This document shows, piece by piece, positions 17,319-25,025 of a DNA stretch of 64,000 nt. Positions within the stretch are counted from its first letter, which is position 1; each line of letters starts with the position of its first letter. The position numbers and the translations under genes were made by a program. Origin of the DNA: Paenibacillus sp. FSL R5-0623 (GTDB taxonomy: Bacteria > Bacillota > Bacilli > Paenibacillales > Paenibacillaceae); the NCBI RefSeq assembly GCF_037974265.1, contig NZ_CP150233.1, forward strand, positions 3,906,001 through 3,970,000, in the 5' to 3' direction. Below the pieces are notes generated by a model. The model saw only the letters and a program-made list of their open reading frames with translations, was not told the origin of the DNA and did no database searches.

Positions 17319-18914
17319 TTACCATCCAATAGCCATTCCATCACCTCTAGGGTCTGCTGCACCGCTAATCATGCCGTCCTCACGAATGACAATGCCTTGC
17401 GACTGTCCCATTATCCCGTCCCACGGCGCTCTGGCTTCAACGTTATGTCCCCACTGGGCAAGGGTTGCACATACGTCGTCATGATATCGGTTCTCCACAC
17501 GCATCGTATCGCCTTCTTCGCCCCAGGTACGTCCATACACCCAACGCGGCAGGCTGATCGCTTCCTGAATGTTGAGCCCATAATCAAGCACTCCGGTAAG
17601 CACCGATAATTGTGTCTGCGGCTGGCCTTCTCCGCCCTGTGTACCCACGAGCATATAAGGTTTGCCATCTCGTGTAACAAGGCCCGGCATGAGGGTATGG
17701 AATGAGCGTTTGTTTGGTTCCAGTACATTGGCATCTCTCGGATCTAGGGAGAAAAACGCCCCCCGGTTCTGCATGATAACTCCCGTATCCCCTGGGACAT
17801 AGGCTGCACCGAAGTCAAAATACAGGCTTTGGATGAATGACACGGCGTTGCCTTCACTATCAACAACCGCTGCATACGCCGTGTCCTGACCTATTGTTTT
17901 AGACAAAAACGGTTGTGCCACAGGTGGAGCAGACTGAATCTCATTCCACAATTGGTCTCCGTAATCCTTGGACAACAGAAGATCCAGCGGAATGTCCCTG
18001 AAATCCGGGTCCGTCAGATAACGATCACGATCACGAAACGCCTTTTTCACCACTTCCGCCATCAGATGATAGAATTCCGGTGAGGTACGTGCTACAGAGG
18101 ACAGATCCGTATGTTCCAGCATATTTAACATCATCAGCATCGAGAATCCCTGCGAGTTGGGCGGCATCTGATGAACTTCATAGCCACGATACTCCGTGCT
18201 GACCGGTTTCACCCACTCGCCACGATGCCCTGCAAAGTCTGCTGGTGCAAGCATGCCCCCATCCTCACGAATAGCCGAAGTCAGACGATCCGCGAGTTCT
18301 CCTGTATAAAAAGTATCTCGACCTTCCATCTGAATCAGACGAATGGAGGCAGCAAGATCAGGCTGGATCAGCAGCTCGCCTTCCTGCAAAAGTGTACCCA
18401 AAGGCGCAAATACCGCTCGCAGCGGTGTATGCCCCATAATGAAATCTTCATCCCTTTCCATCCATAGGTGGAGATTCCGGGATATAGGGCATCCTTTTTC
18501 CGCATACTGCGCGGCAGGTTCAAGCAACTGCTCCCACGGTAACTTACCATACCGGGACCAGACTTCCCACCATGCATCCACCATTCCCGGAACCGTGATA
18601 GCACTAAGCACACCGCGCTGAGGGATGGCACTCATCCCCATCGCTTTGAACGTATCCGCATGAATGCCTGCGGCTGAGCGGCCACTTCCGTTATAGGCGG
18701 TAATCTCACCGCTGGCTCCGTCATGAATCAGGAAGAAGGCATCCCCTCCAAGTCCGGTCATATGCGGATATACCACACCCAGAGCTGCACTGACCGCAAC
18801 AGCGGCATCATAAGCATTCCCGCCCTGCTGGAGGATGGAGCTTCCCACTGCACTCGCCAGATAATGAGGAGAGGTGACCATGACCTCTCTGGAGATTGGC
18901 ATCTGGTTTAACAT
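17319..18914 (-). CDS. Gamma-glutamyltransferase-family Ntn hydrolase, candidate oxamate amidohydrolase (HpxW-like)
   Basis: A 531-residue Ntn-hydrolase proenzyme of the GGT family. It has the large-subunit blocks GGNAYDAAVAVSAALGVVYP and GLGGDAFFLIHD, and an autocleavage/catalytic threonine expected in QDTAYAAVVDSEGNAVS (about Thr345). The glycine-rich MLVGTQGGEGQPQ follows in the small subunit. There is no signal peptide, unlike secreted GGTs. The gene overlaps pucG by 7 nt inside a purine-degradation operon. In Klebsiella the GGT homologue HpxW, described as an oxamate amidohydrolase, lies with the PucG and PucF homologues HpxJ and HpxK. The same role, oxamate to oxalate plus ammonia, is inferred here. 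A generic gamma-glutamyl hydrolase is the alternative. Confidence 0.75.
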   Translation of the reverse strand: MLNQMPISREVMVTSPHYLASAVGSSILQQGGNAYDAAVAVSAALGVVYPHMTGLGGDAFFLIHDGASGEITAYNGSGRSAAGIHADTFKAMGMSAIPQRGVLSAITVPGMVDAWWEVWSRYGKLPWEQLLEPAAQYAEKGCPISRNLHLWMERDEDFIMGHTPLRAVFAPLGTLLQEGELLIQPDLAASIRLIQMEGRDTFYTGELADRLTSAIREDGGMLAPADFAGHRGEWVKPVSTEYRGYEVHQMPPNSQGFSMLMMLNMLEHTDLSSVARTSPEFYHLMAEVVKKAFRDRDRYLTDPDFRDIPLDLLLSKDYGDQLWNEIQSAPPVAQPFLSKTIGQDTAYAAVVDSEGNAVSFIQSLYFDFGAAYVPGDTGVIMQNRGAFFSLDPRDANVLEPNKRSFHTLMPGLVTRDGKPYMLVGTQGGEGQPQTQLSVLTGVLDYGLNIQEAISLPRWVYGRTWGEEGDTMRVENRYHDDVCATLAQWGHNVEARAPWDGIMGQSQGIVIREDGMISGAADPRGDGMAIGW

Positions 18915-20155
18915 AAAGCACCCTCCTTCCCTGCATACACATCCAATGCGGCCTGCACTGCTTCACCGGCAGGTAGTACATGACGATGACGTAATAGAAC
19001 AGCTTCCAGTGCTCCCAGCACATGAAGTACGTTCTTGCGTTGGCAGCTGAATCCCATTGTACCGATCCGCCAGATCTGCCCTTTCAACGGTCCAAATGAA
19101 CTGGCAATCTCAATGCCAAAATCGTTCAGCAACATGCTGCGCACCGACTCACCATCAATCCCCTCCGGAATGGTGATACAAGTGACCACCGGAAGTTTAC
19201 TGGACATATCCCCATACAATTGCAGTCCCATTCCCTGAATTCCCGCGACCAACGCACGTTCATTCACCAGATGTCTTTGGAACCTGGCCTCCAATCCTTC
19301 TTGCAGCAGAATGCGCAAACCTTCGTGAAGACCGTAGAGCATGGAGGTGGCCTCCGTATGGTGGTTCAACCGTGCTGAACTCCAGTAATCCTGCAATTGG
19401 CTCAGGTCAAAATAATTGCTGGCAATGGTGCGGCCTTCTGCCCGTGCACTGGTTGCATCTCGAAGTCCGCGTTCAACTGTTTTGCGGCTCATCAGTTTCT
19501 GTTCCACACGACTGTTGTACGTGAGAGGTGCCATCCCTGAAGGAACGGACAGGCACTTCTGCGTACCACCCATTACCGCATCCAGATGCCAGGCATCCGT
19601 CTCCACCGGAGTCCCACCAATGGTAGCCACAGCATCCACGACGAGTAAGATATCAAGGTCGCGACAGGCTTTGCCAATCTCGGCAAGGGGCTGCATCTGA
19701 CCGGTGGAAGTCTCACCATGAACCATCGCAACCAGACTCGGTTTATGGGTATGGATTGCCTTGATCACCTCTTCCGGATCAAATACCGTTCCCCATTCCG
19801 TTTCGAAGAAGACGACCTCGGCACCGCAGCGTTCCGAGATTTCAACCAGCAGATGTCCGAATCGTCCGTAGATCGGGACGAGAACTTTGTCACCAGGCTG
19901 GATCAGACTGACCAAAACAGCTTCAATCCCTGAACGGGATGTACCGTCGACTGGATAACACCACTCGTTATCTGTCATATACAACTCTCGCAGCATCGCC
20001 ATTGTCTCGTTCATCAAGGATGTGAATTCCGGGTCAAATTGCCCCAGGATCGGAAAAGATAATGCTCTAAGTACGCGTGGATCAACCTCAACGGGTCCCG
20101 GGGTCATAATGGTCCGCAAGGACGGAGATAACTCTTTATAGTTGGACATCTTCAT
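18908..20155 (-). CDS. pucG: (S)-ureidoglycine--glyoxylate aminotransferase
   Basis: A 415-residue class V PLP aminotransferase similar to B. subtilis PucG. PucG moves the amino group of ureidoglycine to glyoxylate, giving oxalurate and glycine. Family features are the N-terminal IMTPGPVEVDPRVL, the PVDGTSRSGIEAVL block (around residue 70), HGETSTGQ (around residue 145), VVDAVATIGG (around residue 170) and the PLP-lysine segment GGTQKCLSVP (around residue 195). The start immediately follows the pucF stop (TGAATG). A second ATG two codons later has equally plausible spacing. It sits between pucF and the HpxW-like gene, consistent with successive steps. Confidence 0.9.
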   Translation of the reverse strand: MKMSNYKELSPSLRTIMTPGPVEVDPRVLRALSFPILGQFDPEFTSLMNETMAMLRELYMTDNEWCYPVDGTSRSGIEAVLVSLIQPGDKVLVPIYGRFGHLLVEISERCGAEVVFFETEWGTVFDPEEVIKAIHTHKPSLVAMVHGETSTGQMQPLAEIGKACRDLDILLVVDAVATIGGTPVETDAWHLDAVMGGTQKCLSVPSGMAPLTYNSRVEQKLMSRKTVERGLRDATSARAEGRTIASNYFDLSQLQDYWSSARLNHHTEATSMLYGLHEGLRILLQEGLEARFQRHLVNERALVAGIQGMGLQLYGDMSSKLPVVTCITIPEGIDGESVRSMLLNDFGIEIASSFGPLKGQIWRIGTMGFSCQRKNVLHVLGALEAVLLRHRHVLPAGEAVQAALDVYAGKEGALC

Positions 20156-21463
20156 TCAACTCCCGTAACCGTATTTATAGAGTAGCCGGACCAGAACCCG
20201 AAAACCGTGCATCAGGTCTGCTTCAGCTGTATATTCAAGTGGATTATGACTGATACCATCCTGACTCGGCACAAAGATCATTGCCGTTGGACAAGCCGGC
20301 TGAAAAATCTGCGAATCATGTCCCGCGCCGCTTGGCATTAACCAGTAGGACAACTGCTCCTGCTCACAGGTATCCTGAATGTCTGAGATCATCTGCGCAT
20401 TCATGGGAATGGGCGTCACCGACAGATGTTCTTCCCAGTCCAGTCCAAGCTGCTGCTCAGCTGCGATACGACTAAATGCCTGGAGCATATCCTGCCAGCA
20501 GCGATCAATACTTTCCTGCCGAATATGGCGGATATCCAGCGAGAACACCGCCCGGGCTGCAACCACATTCCCAACACCCGGATTGGCCGTGATTCTCCCA
20601 ACCGTGGCTACGAGCGGTTCGCCTGCATCCAATGCGATACTCCTTACCGCAGCAATCATCTCGGCTGCTCCGGCAAGTGCGTCCTTACGCCAGGACATCG
20701 GCGTCGTCCCCGCATGATTCGCTTCACCGCTCACGGTGATACTGAACCGCTTCTGACCTACAATGTCGGATACAACTCCAATCGAATGTCCAAGACGTTC
20801 CAGAACCTGACCTTGCTCAATGTGAAGCTCAATAAAGGCACCGTAATTTTTCGCGGCAGGTCTATATGCACTATCGGGTCCAAAGCCTGCATCCCGAATC
20901 GCTTGTGCAAAGGTAATCCCGTCTTGATCCTTCAGATGCTCTACATCTTCCAGAGACGTTATTCCAGTTATACTGCGTGAACCCCAATACGCAAAAGGGA
21001 AGCGGCTTCCCTCTTCCTCACATAACGATACCACTTGAAGTGTGCGCTTCGGTGCTCCGAAATGCTTCTGCAAATACTCCAAAGCAAGGACACCAGCCAC
21101 CACACCGTAAGCACCATCATATTTGCCGCCATACACGACAGAATCAATATGTGAACCGGTCACAATCGGTAATGCTTCTGCACCAGTTGTTTTTTCATCA
21201 ATTTCGCTCTTCAATGTGCCATACAGATTACCAGACTGGTCAAATTCGGGAGACAGCCCTTTCTCCTGCATTTTGGCTGCAAGGGCACCTTGTGCTTCAC
21301 ACCAAACCGAGTCATACAACAGTCGTGTGACGCCACCCTGTGCATCCGCACCATATGTCGACAGCCAGTCAAGCATGGCTTGCAGCTCCACCTGTTCTAC
21401 ATTGGGCAAAGGAAGAGGTGCGTTATTTGTACCGGATGACCGGTATGCTCCAGACTCCGTCAT
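20156..21463 (-). CDS. pucF: Allantoate amidohydrolase
   Basis: A 435-residue M20-type metal-dependent amidohydrolase (Zn-dependent hydantoinase/carbamoylase group). It hydrolyses allantoate to ureidoglycine, CO2 and ammonia. Metal ligands are visible in VTGSHIDSVVYGGKYDGAYG (His and Asp, around residues 95-115), VSLCEEEGSRF (Glu pair, around residue 145) and ELHIEQGQVLE (around residue 210). SGAGHDSQIFQPACPTAMIF near the C-terminus carries the last conserved His. The gene overlaps pucH by ATGA and abuts pucG, so translation is coupled through the operon. Confidence 0.92.
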   Translation of the reverse strand: MTESGAYRSSGTNNAPLPLPNVEQVELQAMLDWLSTYGADAQGGVTRLLYDSVWCEAQGALAAKMQEKGLSPEFDQSGNLYGTLKSEIDEKTTGAEALPIVTGSHIDSVVYGGKYDGAYGVVAGVLALEYLQKHFGAPKRTLQVVSLCEEEGSRFPFAYWGSRSITGITSLEDVEHLKDQDGITFAQAIRDAGFGPDSAYRPAAKNYGAFIELHIEQGQVLERLGHSIGVVSDIVGQKRFSITVSGEANHAGTTPMSWRKDALAGAAEMIAAVRSIALDAGEPLVATVGRITANPGVGNVVAARAVFSLDIRHIRQESIDRCWQDMLQAFSRIAAEQQLGLDWEEHLSVTPIPMNAQMISDIQDTCEQEQLSYWLMPSGAGHDSQIFQPACPTAMIFVPSQDGISHNPLEYTAEADLMHGFRVLVRLLYKYGYGS

Positions 21464-22863
21464 GGCGTCTCCTCCGTTCCCGCTTCGATGGGACTAGAGG
21501 AATAGGCTACAATGTGCTGTCCGACAGGCACAGGAGATAATCCGGATTCCGAGTTGTAAACACGCTGCCCACGGCAAAATACGTCTGCAATCTGACAGTT
21601 AAATGTACGTCCCACATAGGGGCTCTGTTTATGCGTATAGAGCAGATCCTCCGTATTCAGGGTTGTGCTTTTTTCCCAGTCAATCAGGACCAGATCTGCA
21701 TCCTTGCCAATCGCAATCTCTCCTTTGTTCTCCAAACCAAGCCTTCTGGCAGGCTGCAGGGAGAGCACTCTTCCGAGCAACGGGAGGTCGATATTACGTC
21801 GAAGATGTCCATCCTCCAGCATGATTAGCAATGTGCTTTGCGCACCGGATATACCGCCCCAGATTTCGAAGAAGTTATCAGATTGTTTCATGGATGGCGG
21901 ACATGGAGAATGGTCTGAGGCAATAACATCAATCAATCCCGAAGTCAGCGCATCCCATAACTGCTCCTGTTCGGAAGAGCTGCGAAGCGGTGGAGCACAT
22001 TTCGCTACAGCACCCAATCGGATCACATCCTGATCGGTCAGCGTCAGATAATGAGGGCATGTCTCCGAAGTCACATCCTGCCCACGCCGTTTGGCGTCTG
22101 CAATTAGATCCAGGGCTTCCCGGGTACTAATATGCACAAAATGCAGCGCACATCCAGTCTGTTCACCGTATCTCAACGCGCGCGCAACCGCGACGACTTC
22201 GGCTTCCACAGGACGGGACCGGATATAATCCATCGGTTCAGTCTTTCCCTCAGCAATGCTTTTCGCACCGAGTTCGGCAACCATGCCTTCGTCCTCTGCA
22301 TGAAGTGCCAGCACACGTTTTAATGTTGCAATTTCATGCATTCCGTCCAATAGCGTGTGGTCATCGGCTCTGGCAAAGATATCTTCCCCTTCTCCACCCG
22401 GCTCGGACATAAACGCCTTGAATCCGGCAGCACCCAACCCTGCCAGTGGAGCAAGATCACCACGATTGCCGGGAACCAAACCTCCCCAGAACGCATAATC
22501 AACATACGATTGGTCTGCCGCTGCTTTCATTTTCATTTCCCATGCTTCCGGCCTTGTGGTTGGCGGTACGCCGTTAAGCGGCATATCGACATAGGTCGTG
22601 ATTCCCCCTGCGGCAAGGGCTGCCGAACCCGATCGGAATCCCTCCCAACTGGCGAGTCCGGGTTCATTGAAGTGTACATGAATGTCCACGACACCCGGCA
22701 TCACTGTAAGCCCCTCAGCTTCTATGATGCAAGTCGCTTCACCAGCGGTCAGCCGCGTGGATAGTTCCGTTATTTTTTCACCAGTAATGCCAATATCCAG
22801 TTGTTCTACCCGATCTCTCAGCACCACCCGGGCCCCCCGGATGATGGTATCAAATGTTGTCAT
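21460..22863 (-). CDS. pucH: Allantoinase
   Basis: A 467-residue cyclic amidohydrolase of the dihydroorotase/hydantoinase superfamily that opens allantoin to allantoate. It has the first metal motif VVDIHVHFNEPG (HxH, around residue 60), the carbamylated-lysine segment AAGFKAFMSEPGG (around residue 150), LALHAEDEG (around residue 190), LHFVHISTREALD (around residue 245) and VIASDHSPCP (around residue 315). All match AllB/PucH. GGGGAGGG lies 8 nt before the ATG. A 42-nt gap separates it from pucM. Confidence 0.94.
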   Translation of the reverse strand: MTTFDTIIRGARVVLRDRVEQLDIGITGEKITELSTRLTAGEATCIIEAEGLTVMPGVVDIHVHFNEPGLASWEGFRSGSAALAAGGITTYVDMPLNGVPPTTRPEAWEMKMKAAADQSYVDYAFWGGLVPGNRGDLAPLAGLGAAGFKAFMSEPGGEGEDIFARADDHTLLDGMHEIATLKRVLALHAEDEGMVAELGAKSIAEGKTEPMDYIRSRPVEAEVVAVARALRYGEQTGCALHFVHISTREALDLIADAKRRGQDVTSETCPHYLTLTDQDVIRLGAVAKCAPPLRSSSEQEQLWDALTSGLIDVIASDHSPCPPSMKQSDNFFEIWGGISGAQSTLLIMLEDGHLRRNIDLPLLGRVLSLQPARRLGLENKGEIAIGKDADLVLIDWEKSTTLNTEDLLYTHKQSPYVGRTFNCQIADVFCRGQRVYNSESGLSPVPVGQHIVAYSSSPIEAGTEETP

Positions 22864-22905
22864 GTGGATGACCCTCCCCTGAATCAGAACCGGATGTGTG
22901 CATGT

Positions 22906-23283
22906 TCAGCTTCCCCGGTATGTACTGTAACCTCCTGGAGCAATCAATAATGGAATATGGTAATGGCTTGAGGCATCAGATACCGCAAAACGAATTGGAA
23001 CAATCGTCCATAATGCCTGACCCAGCTCCTCCAACGAACGCTGTGCGTAATAACTCTCGACATGGAATTGAAGCTCATATATGGCTGACTCCAACTTGCC
23101 TCCATCCAGCAACGGTGCATCCAAACGCCCATCCGCATTGGTCACCGACTCAGCCACTTTTATCTTGCTTTCCTGTTCTCCATCCCTCTTCAGGGTATAC
23201 AGCTCGATCCGAACACCCGCAGCAGGCACGCCTTTGGATGTATCCAGCACATGAGTTGTAATTCGTCCATCAGACAGCGACAT
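22906..23283 (-). CDS. pucM: 5-hydroxyisourate hydrolase (transthyretin-like)
   Basis: A 125-residue transthyretin-related protein that hydrolyses 5-hydroxyisourate to OHCU. It has the N-terminal histidine motif RITTHVLDTSKGVPA, the central arginine region DGRLDAPL, and the diagnostic C-terminal YRGS tetrapeptide. Its start codon overlaps the pucL stop by one base (TAATG), so it is translationally coupled to the uricase/decarboxylase gene that supplies its substrate. Confidence 0.95.
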   Translation of the reverse strand: MSLSDGRITTHVLDTSKGVPAAGVRIELYTLKRDGEQESKIKVAESVTNADGRLDAPLLDGGKLESAIYELQFHVESYYAQRSLEELGQALWTIVPIRFAVSDASSHYHIPLLIAPGGYSTYRGS

Positions 23284-24788
23284 TAGACGTCACCTGCTTT
23301 CCCGGAGTCACGGCCGTCTGTTCCCAGATCATCCCTTGTCATCGAAAAACCCTGGAATCCATAAGGTGGTCTCGGCTCGGTAAATACTTTTCCTTCTCCC
23401 TCTTTCACTTCCTCCAGCACTGTCTCCCATGTCCGATTATTGGACTCAAATGAAACCTCACTCAGTTGCTCAAATCGGCTTAACAACCTTCGTCCAATCT
23501 GGTAAATCAGATGTTGAATGGAAGCGGATCGACACTCATGAAATACCGCAGCTGCCAAGTCCCTAACCTGTTCCGCCGCCACATACCGTCCACGCTGATC
23601 ATCCATGCCATCTCTCGGATCTTCATAACGCCAATTGATGTTCAGGAAAATAAATAACGGTCGATCCCATGTCTCTGGAAGAGTGGTATATTCATCCTGC
23701 ATAAATCCGGCAAATTCACTGCCTTTGACCTTGATCAGTCTCAGATCGGCTACACCACTGAAATGGTTGCTGAGTTCAATCGAGTCTCCTGTTCGTTCCG
23801 CTTCCACGGCAGCAGTCGCACGATCATTCTGTGAATAACGAAATACGAGGGCACTCGGTCGATAACTTCCTTCTAATCCAATGGGTATATCTTCAAACGG
23901 AATCTGGTCCGCTGTCATCTGAACCTTGCTCATCTGCGGATACGTCTCCAGAAAACGCCGACTTACCAGCGCAAGAAATCCTTCCACCGTCGCTCCTGTG
24001 TAATCCGCTGCATGTTTGAGAATGAAATTTTTCATCGAATCGGTTGCGACCACCAGCGAATTATCCCCTTCTGCAAAAGAAGGCAAGAATTCATCGCCCT
24101 GCACAGCGAGCTTAATGTTCAATCCAAACAGAATATTACTGCGTCCCATGAACGGAGATTCCGGGATCGACTGTATGCCCGTCAGCGGCTTGGCGTAGGA
24201 ACGATACATCCACACATCTCCTTTGCCGTAATACATGGTCCGCTGCTGCACTGCGGCTGGCTTGCTCACGAACTCATGTTCATGACCGATCTGTGCGAGC
24301 CACTGCTCCAAACGAATGCCCGCTATCTTGAATACTTCCTTCAATGCAGTCTCGAATTCTTCTTCCCTGCCTCGGCGATGACGTTGCCGCATGGATTCGA
24401 GGATGGAGCTTGCGGTATGGCCTTTAACGGCCAATATGAAAGGAAAGCCAAATTGGCTTGTATATGCTTTGTTTAATTGTTGAAGTTCGTTGTATTGCTC
24501 TTGTGAGAGTGAATCAAGTCCTGCACCAGCCTGCTCCTGAATGGAGTTGCTGCTCATGCTGATACGTGCTCCAAGATCCGGGTGATTTCGAAGCAACTGC
24601 AACTTCACCTGGTCATCCGATGCCTGAACCACGTTCTTCATTACTTTCATCATCTGTTCAAATGAATCGAAAGGTCGTGAAAGTCCGGAACGCTCAGCTA
24701 CCCACGGTGATTCCTCGAATAACCCGCCAAACGTATGCACAAACTGTGTGATAGACCAGTTGTTAACAAGTTTAATTAAGTCGCTCAT
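23283..24788 (-). CDS. pucL: Bifunctional OHCU decarboxylase / urate oxidase
   Basis: A 501-residue fusion. The N-terminal third (about residues 1-165) is OHCU decarboxylase, recognisable by LRNHPDLGARI and TSQFGFPFILAVKGH with its catalytic histidines. The C-terminal part (about 175-490) is cofactor-free uricase, with AVQGDEFLPSFAEGDNSLVV containing the catalytic Thr region, NFILKHAA, and IQHLIYQIGRRLL. Together with PucM it converts urate to S-allantoin. The same domain order occurs in B. subtilis PucL. The start is the ATG 7 nt after GGAGG; an upstream in-frame ATG has no ribosome binding site. It is the first gene of the large operon. Confidence 0.95.
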   Translation of the reverse strand: MSDLIKLVNNWSITQFVHTFGGLFEESPWVAERSGLSRPFDSFEQMMKVMKNVVQASDDQVKLQLLRNHPDLGARISMSSNSIQEQAGAGLDSLSQEQYNELQQLNKAYTSQFGFPFILAVKGHTASSILESMRQRHRRGREEEFETALKEVFKIAGIRLEQWLAQIGHEHEFVSKPAAVQQRTMYYGKGDVWMYRSYAKPLTGIQSIPESPFMGRSNILFGLNIKLAVQGDEFLPSFAEGDNSLVVATDSMKNFILKHAADYTGATVEGFLALVSRRFLETYPQMSKVQMTADQIPFEDIPIGLEGSYRPSALVFRYSQNDRATAAVEAERTGDSIELSNHFSGVADLRLIKVKGSEFAGFMQDEYTTLPETWDRPLFIFLNINWRYEDPRDGMDDQRGRYVAAEQVRDLAAAVFHECRSASIQHLIYQIGRRLLSRFEQLSEVSFESNNRTWETVLEEVKEGEGKVFTEPRPPYGFQGFSMTRDDLGTDGRDSGKAGDV

Positions 24789-24843
24789 GTTAGAACCTCC
24801 GGTCTGTTGTGGATTATTGTTCTTCATTCTAAGTGTCGTTCAA

Positions 24844-24853
24844 TGTCGCGACA
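24844..24853. promoter_or_regulatory. Short perfect palindrome in the pucL leader
   Basis: TGTCGCGACA is a perfect 10-bp palindrome about 55 bp upstream of the pucL start. It may be a regulator half-site pair or chance. Confidence 0.3.
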
Positions 24854-24905
24854 ACAATATTTACGCAATTTTGTAATATAACATAACATCAGAGTAGCGA
24901 TTTGT

Positions 24906-24921
24906 TTGCCGTGCACGGCAA
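24906..24921. promoter_or_regulatory. 16-bp perfect palindrome upstream of the pucL operon
   Basis: TTGCCGTGCACGGCAA is a perfect palindrome with 8-bp arms, about 120 bp upstream of pucL in the AT-rich gap between the pucR terminator and the operon. It stands out by GC content. No good -35 box lies downstream of it, which fits an activator-dependent promoter. It is a candidate site for PucR or for a nitrogen regulator; neither is proven. Confidence 0.5.
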
Positions 24922-24949
24922 GGACAGCTTTTATTATCCTCAAACATAA

Positions 24950-24981
24950 AGAAACCGCACTCCATCTAGGGAATGCGGTTC
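24950..24981 (-). terminator. Intrinsic terminator after pucR
   Basis: AACCGCACTCC and GGAATGCGGTT pair over 11 bp with one mismatch and a 6-nt loop; the minus strand continues with TTTCTTTATGTTT. It separates pucR from the pucL operon. Confidence 0.75.
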
Positions 24982-25025
24982 TTGGGGGTCTGACCGGTAG
25001 CATTGTCATGTTGCACAATGTAAGT

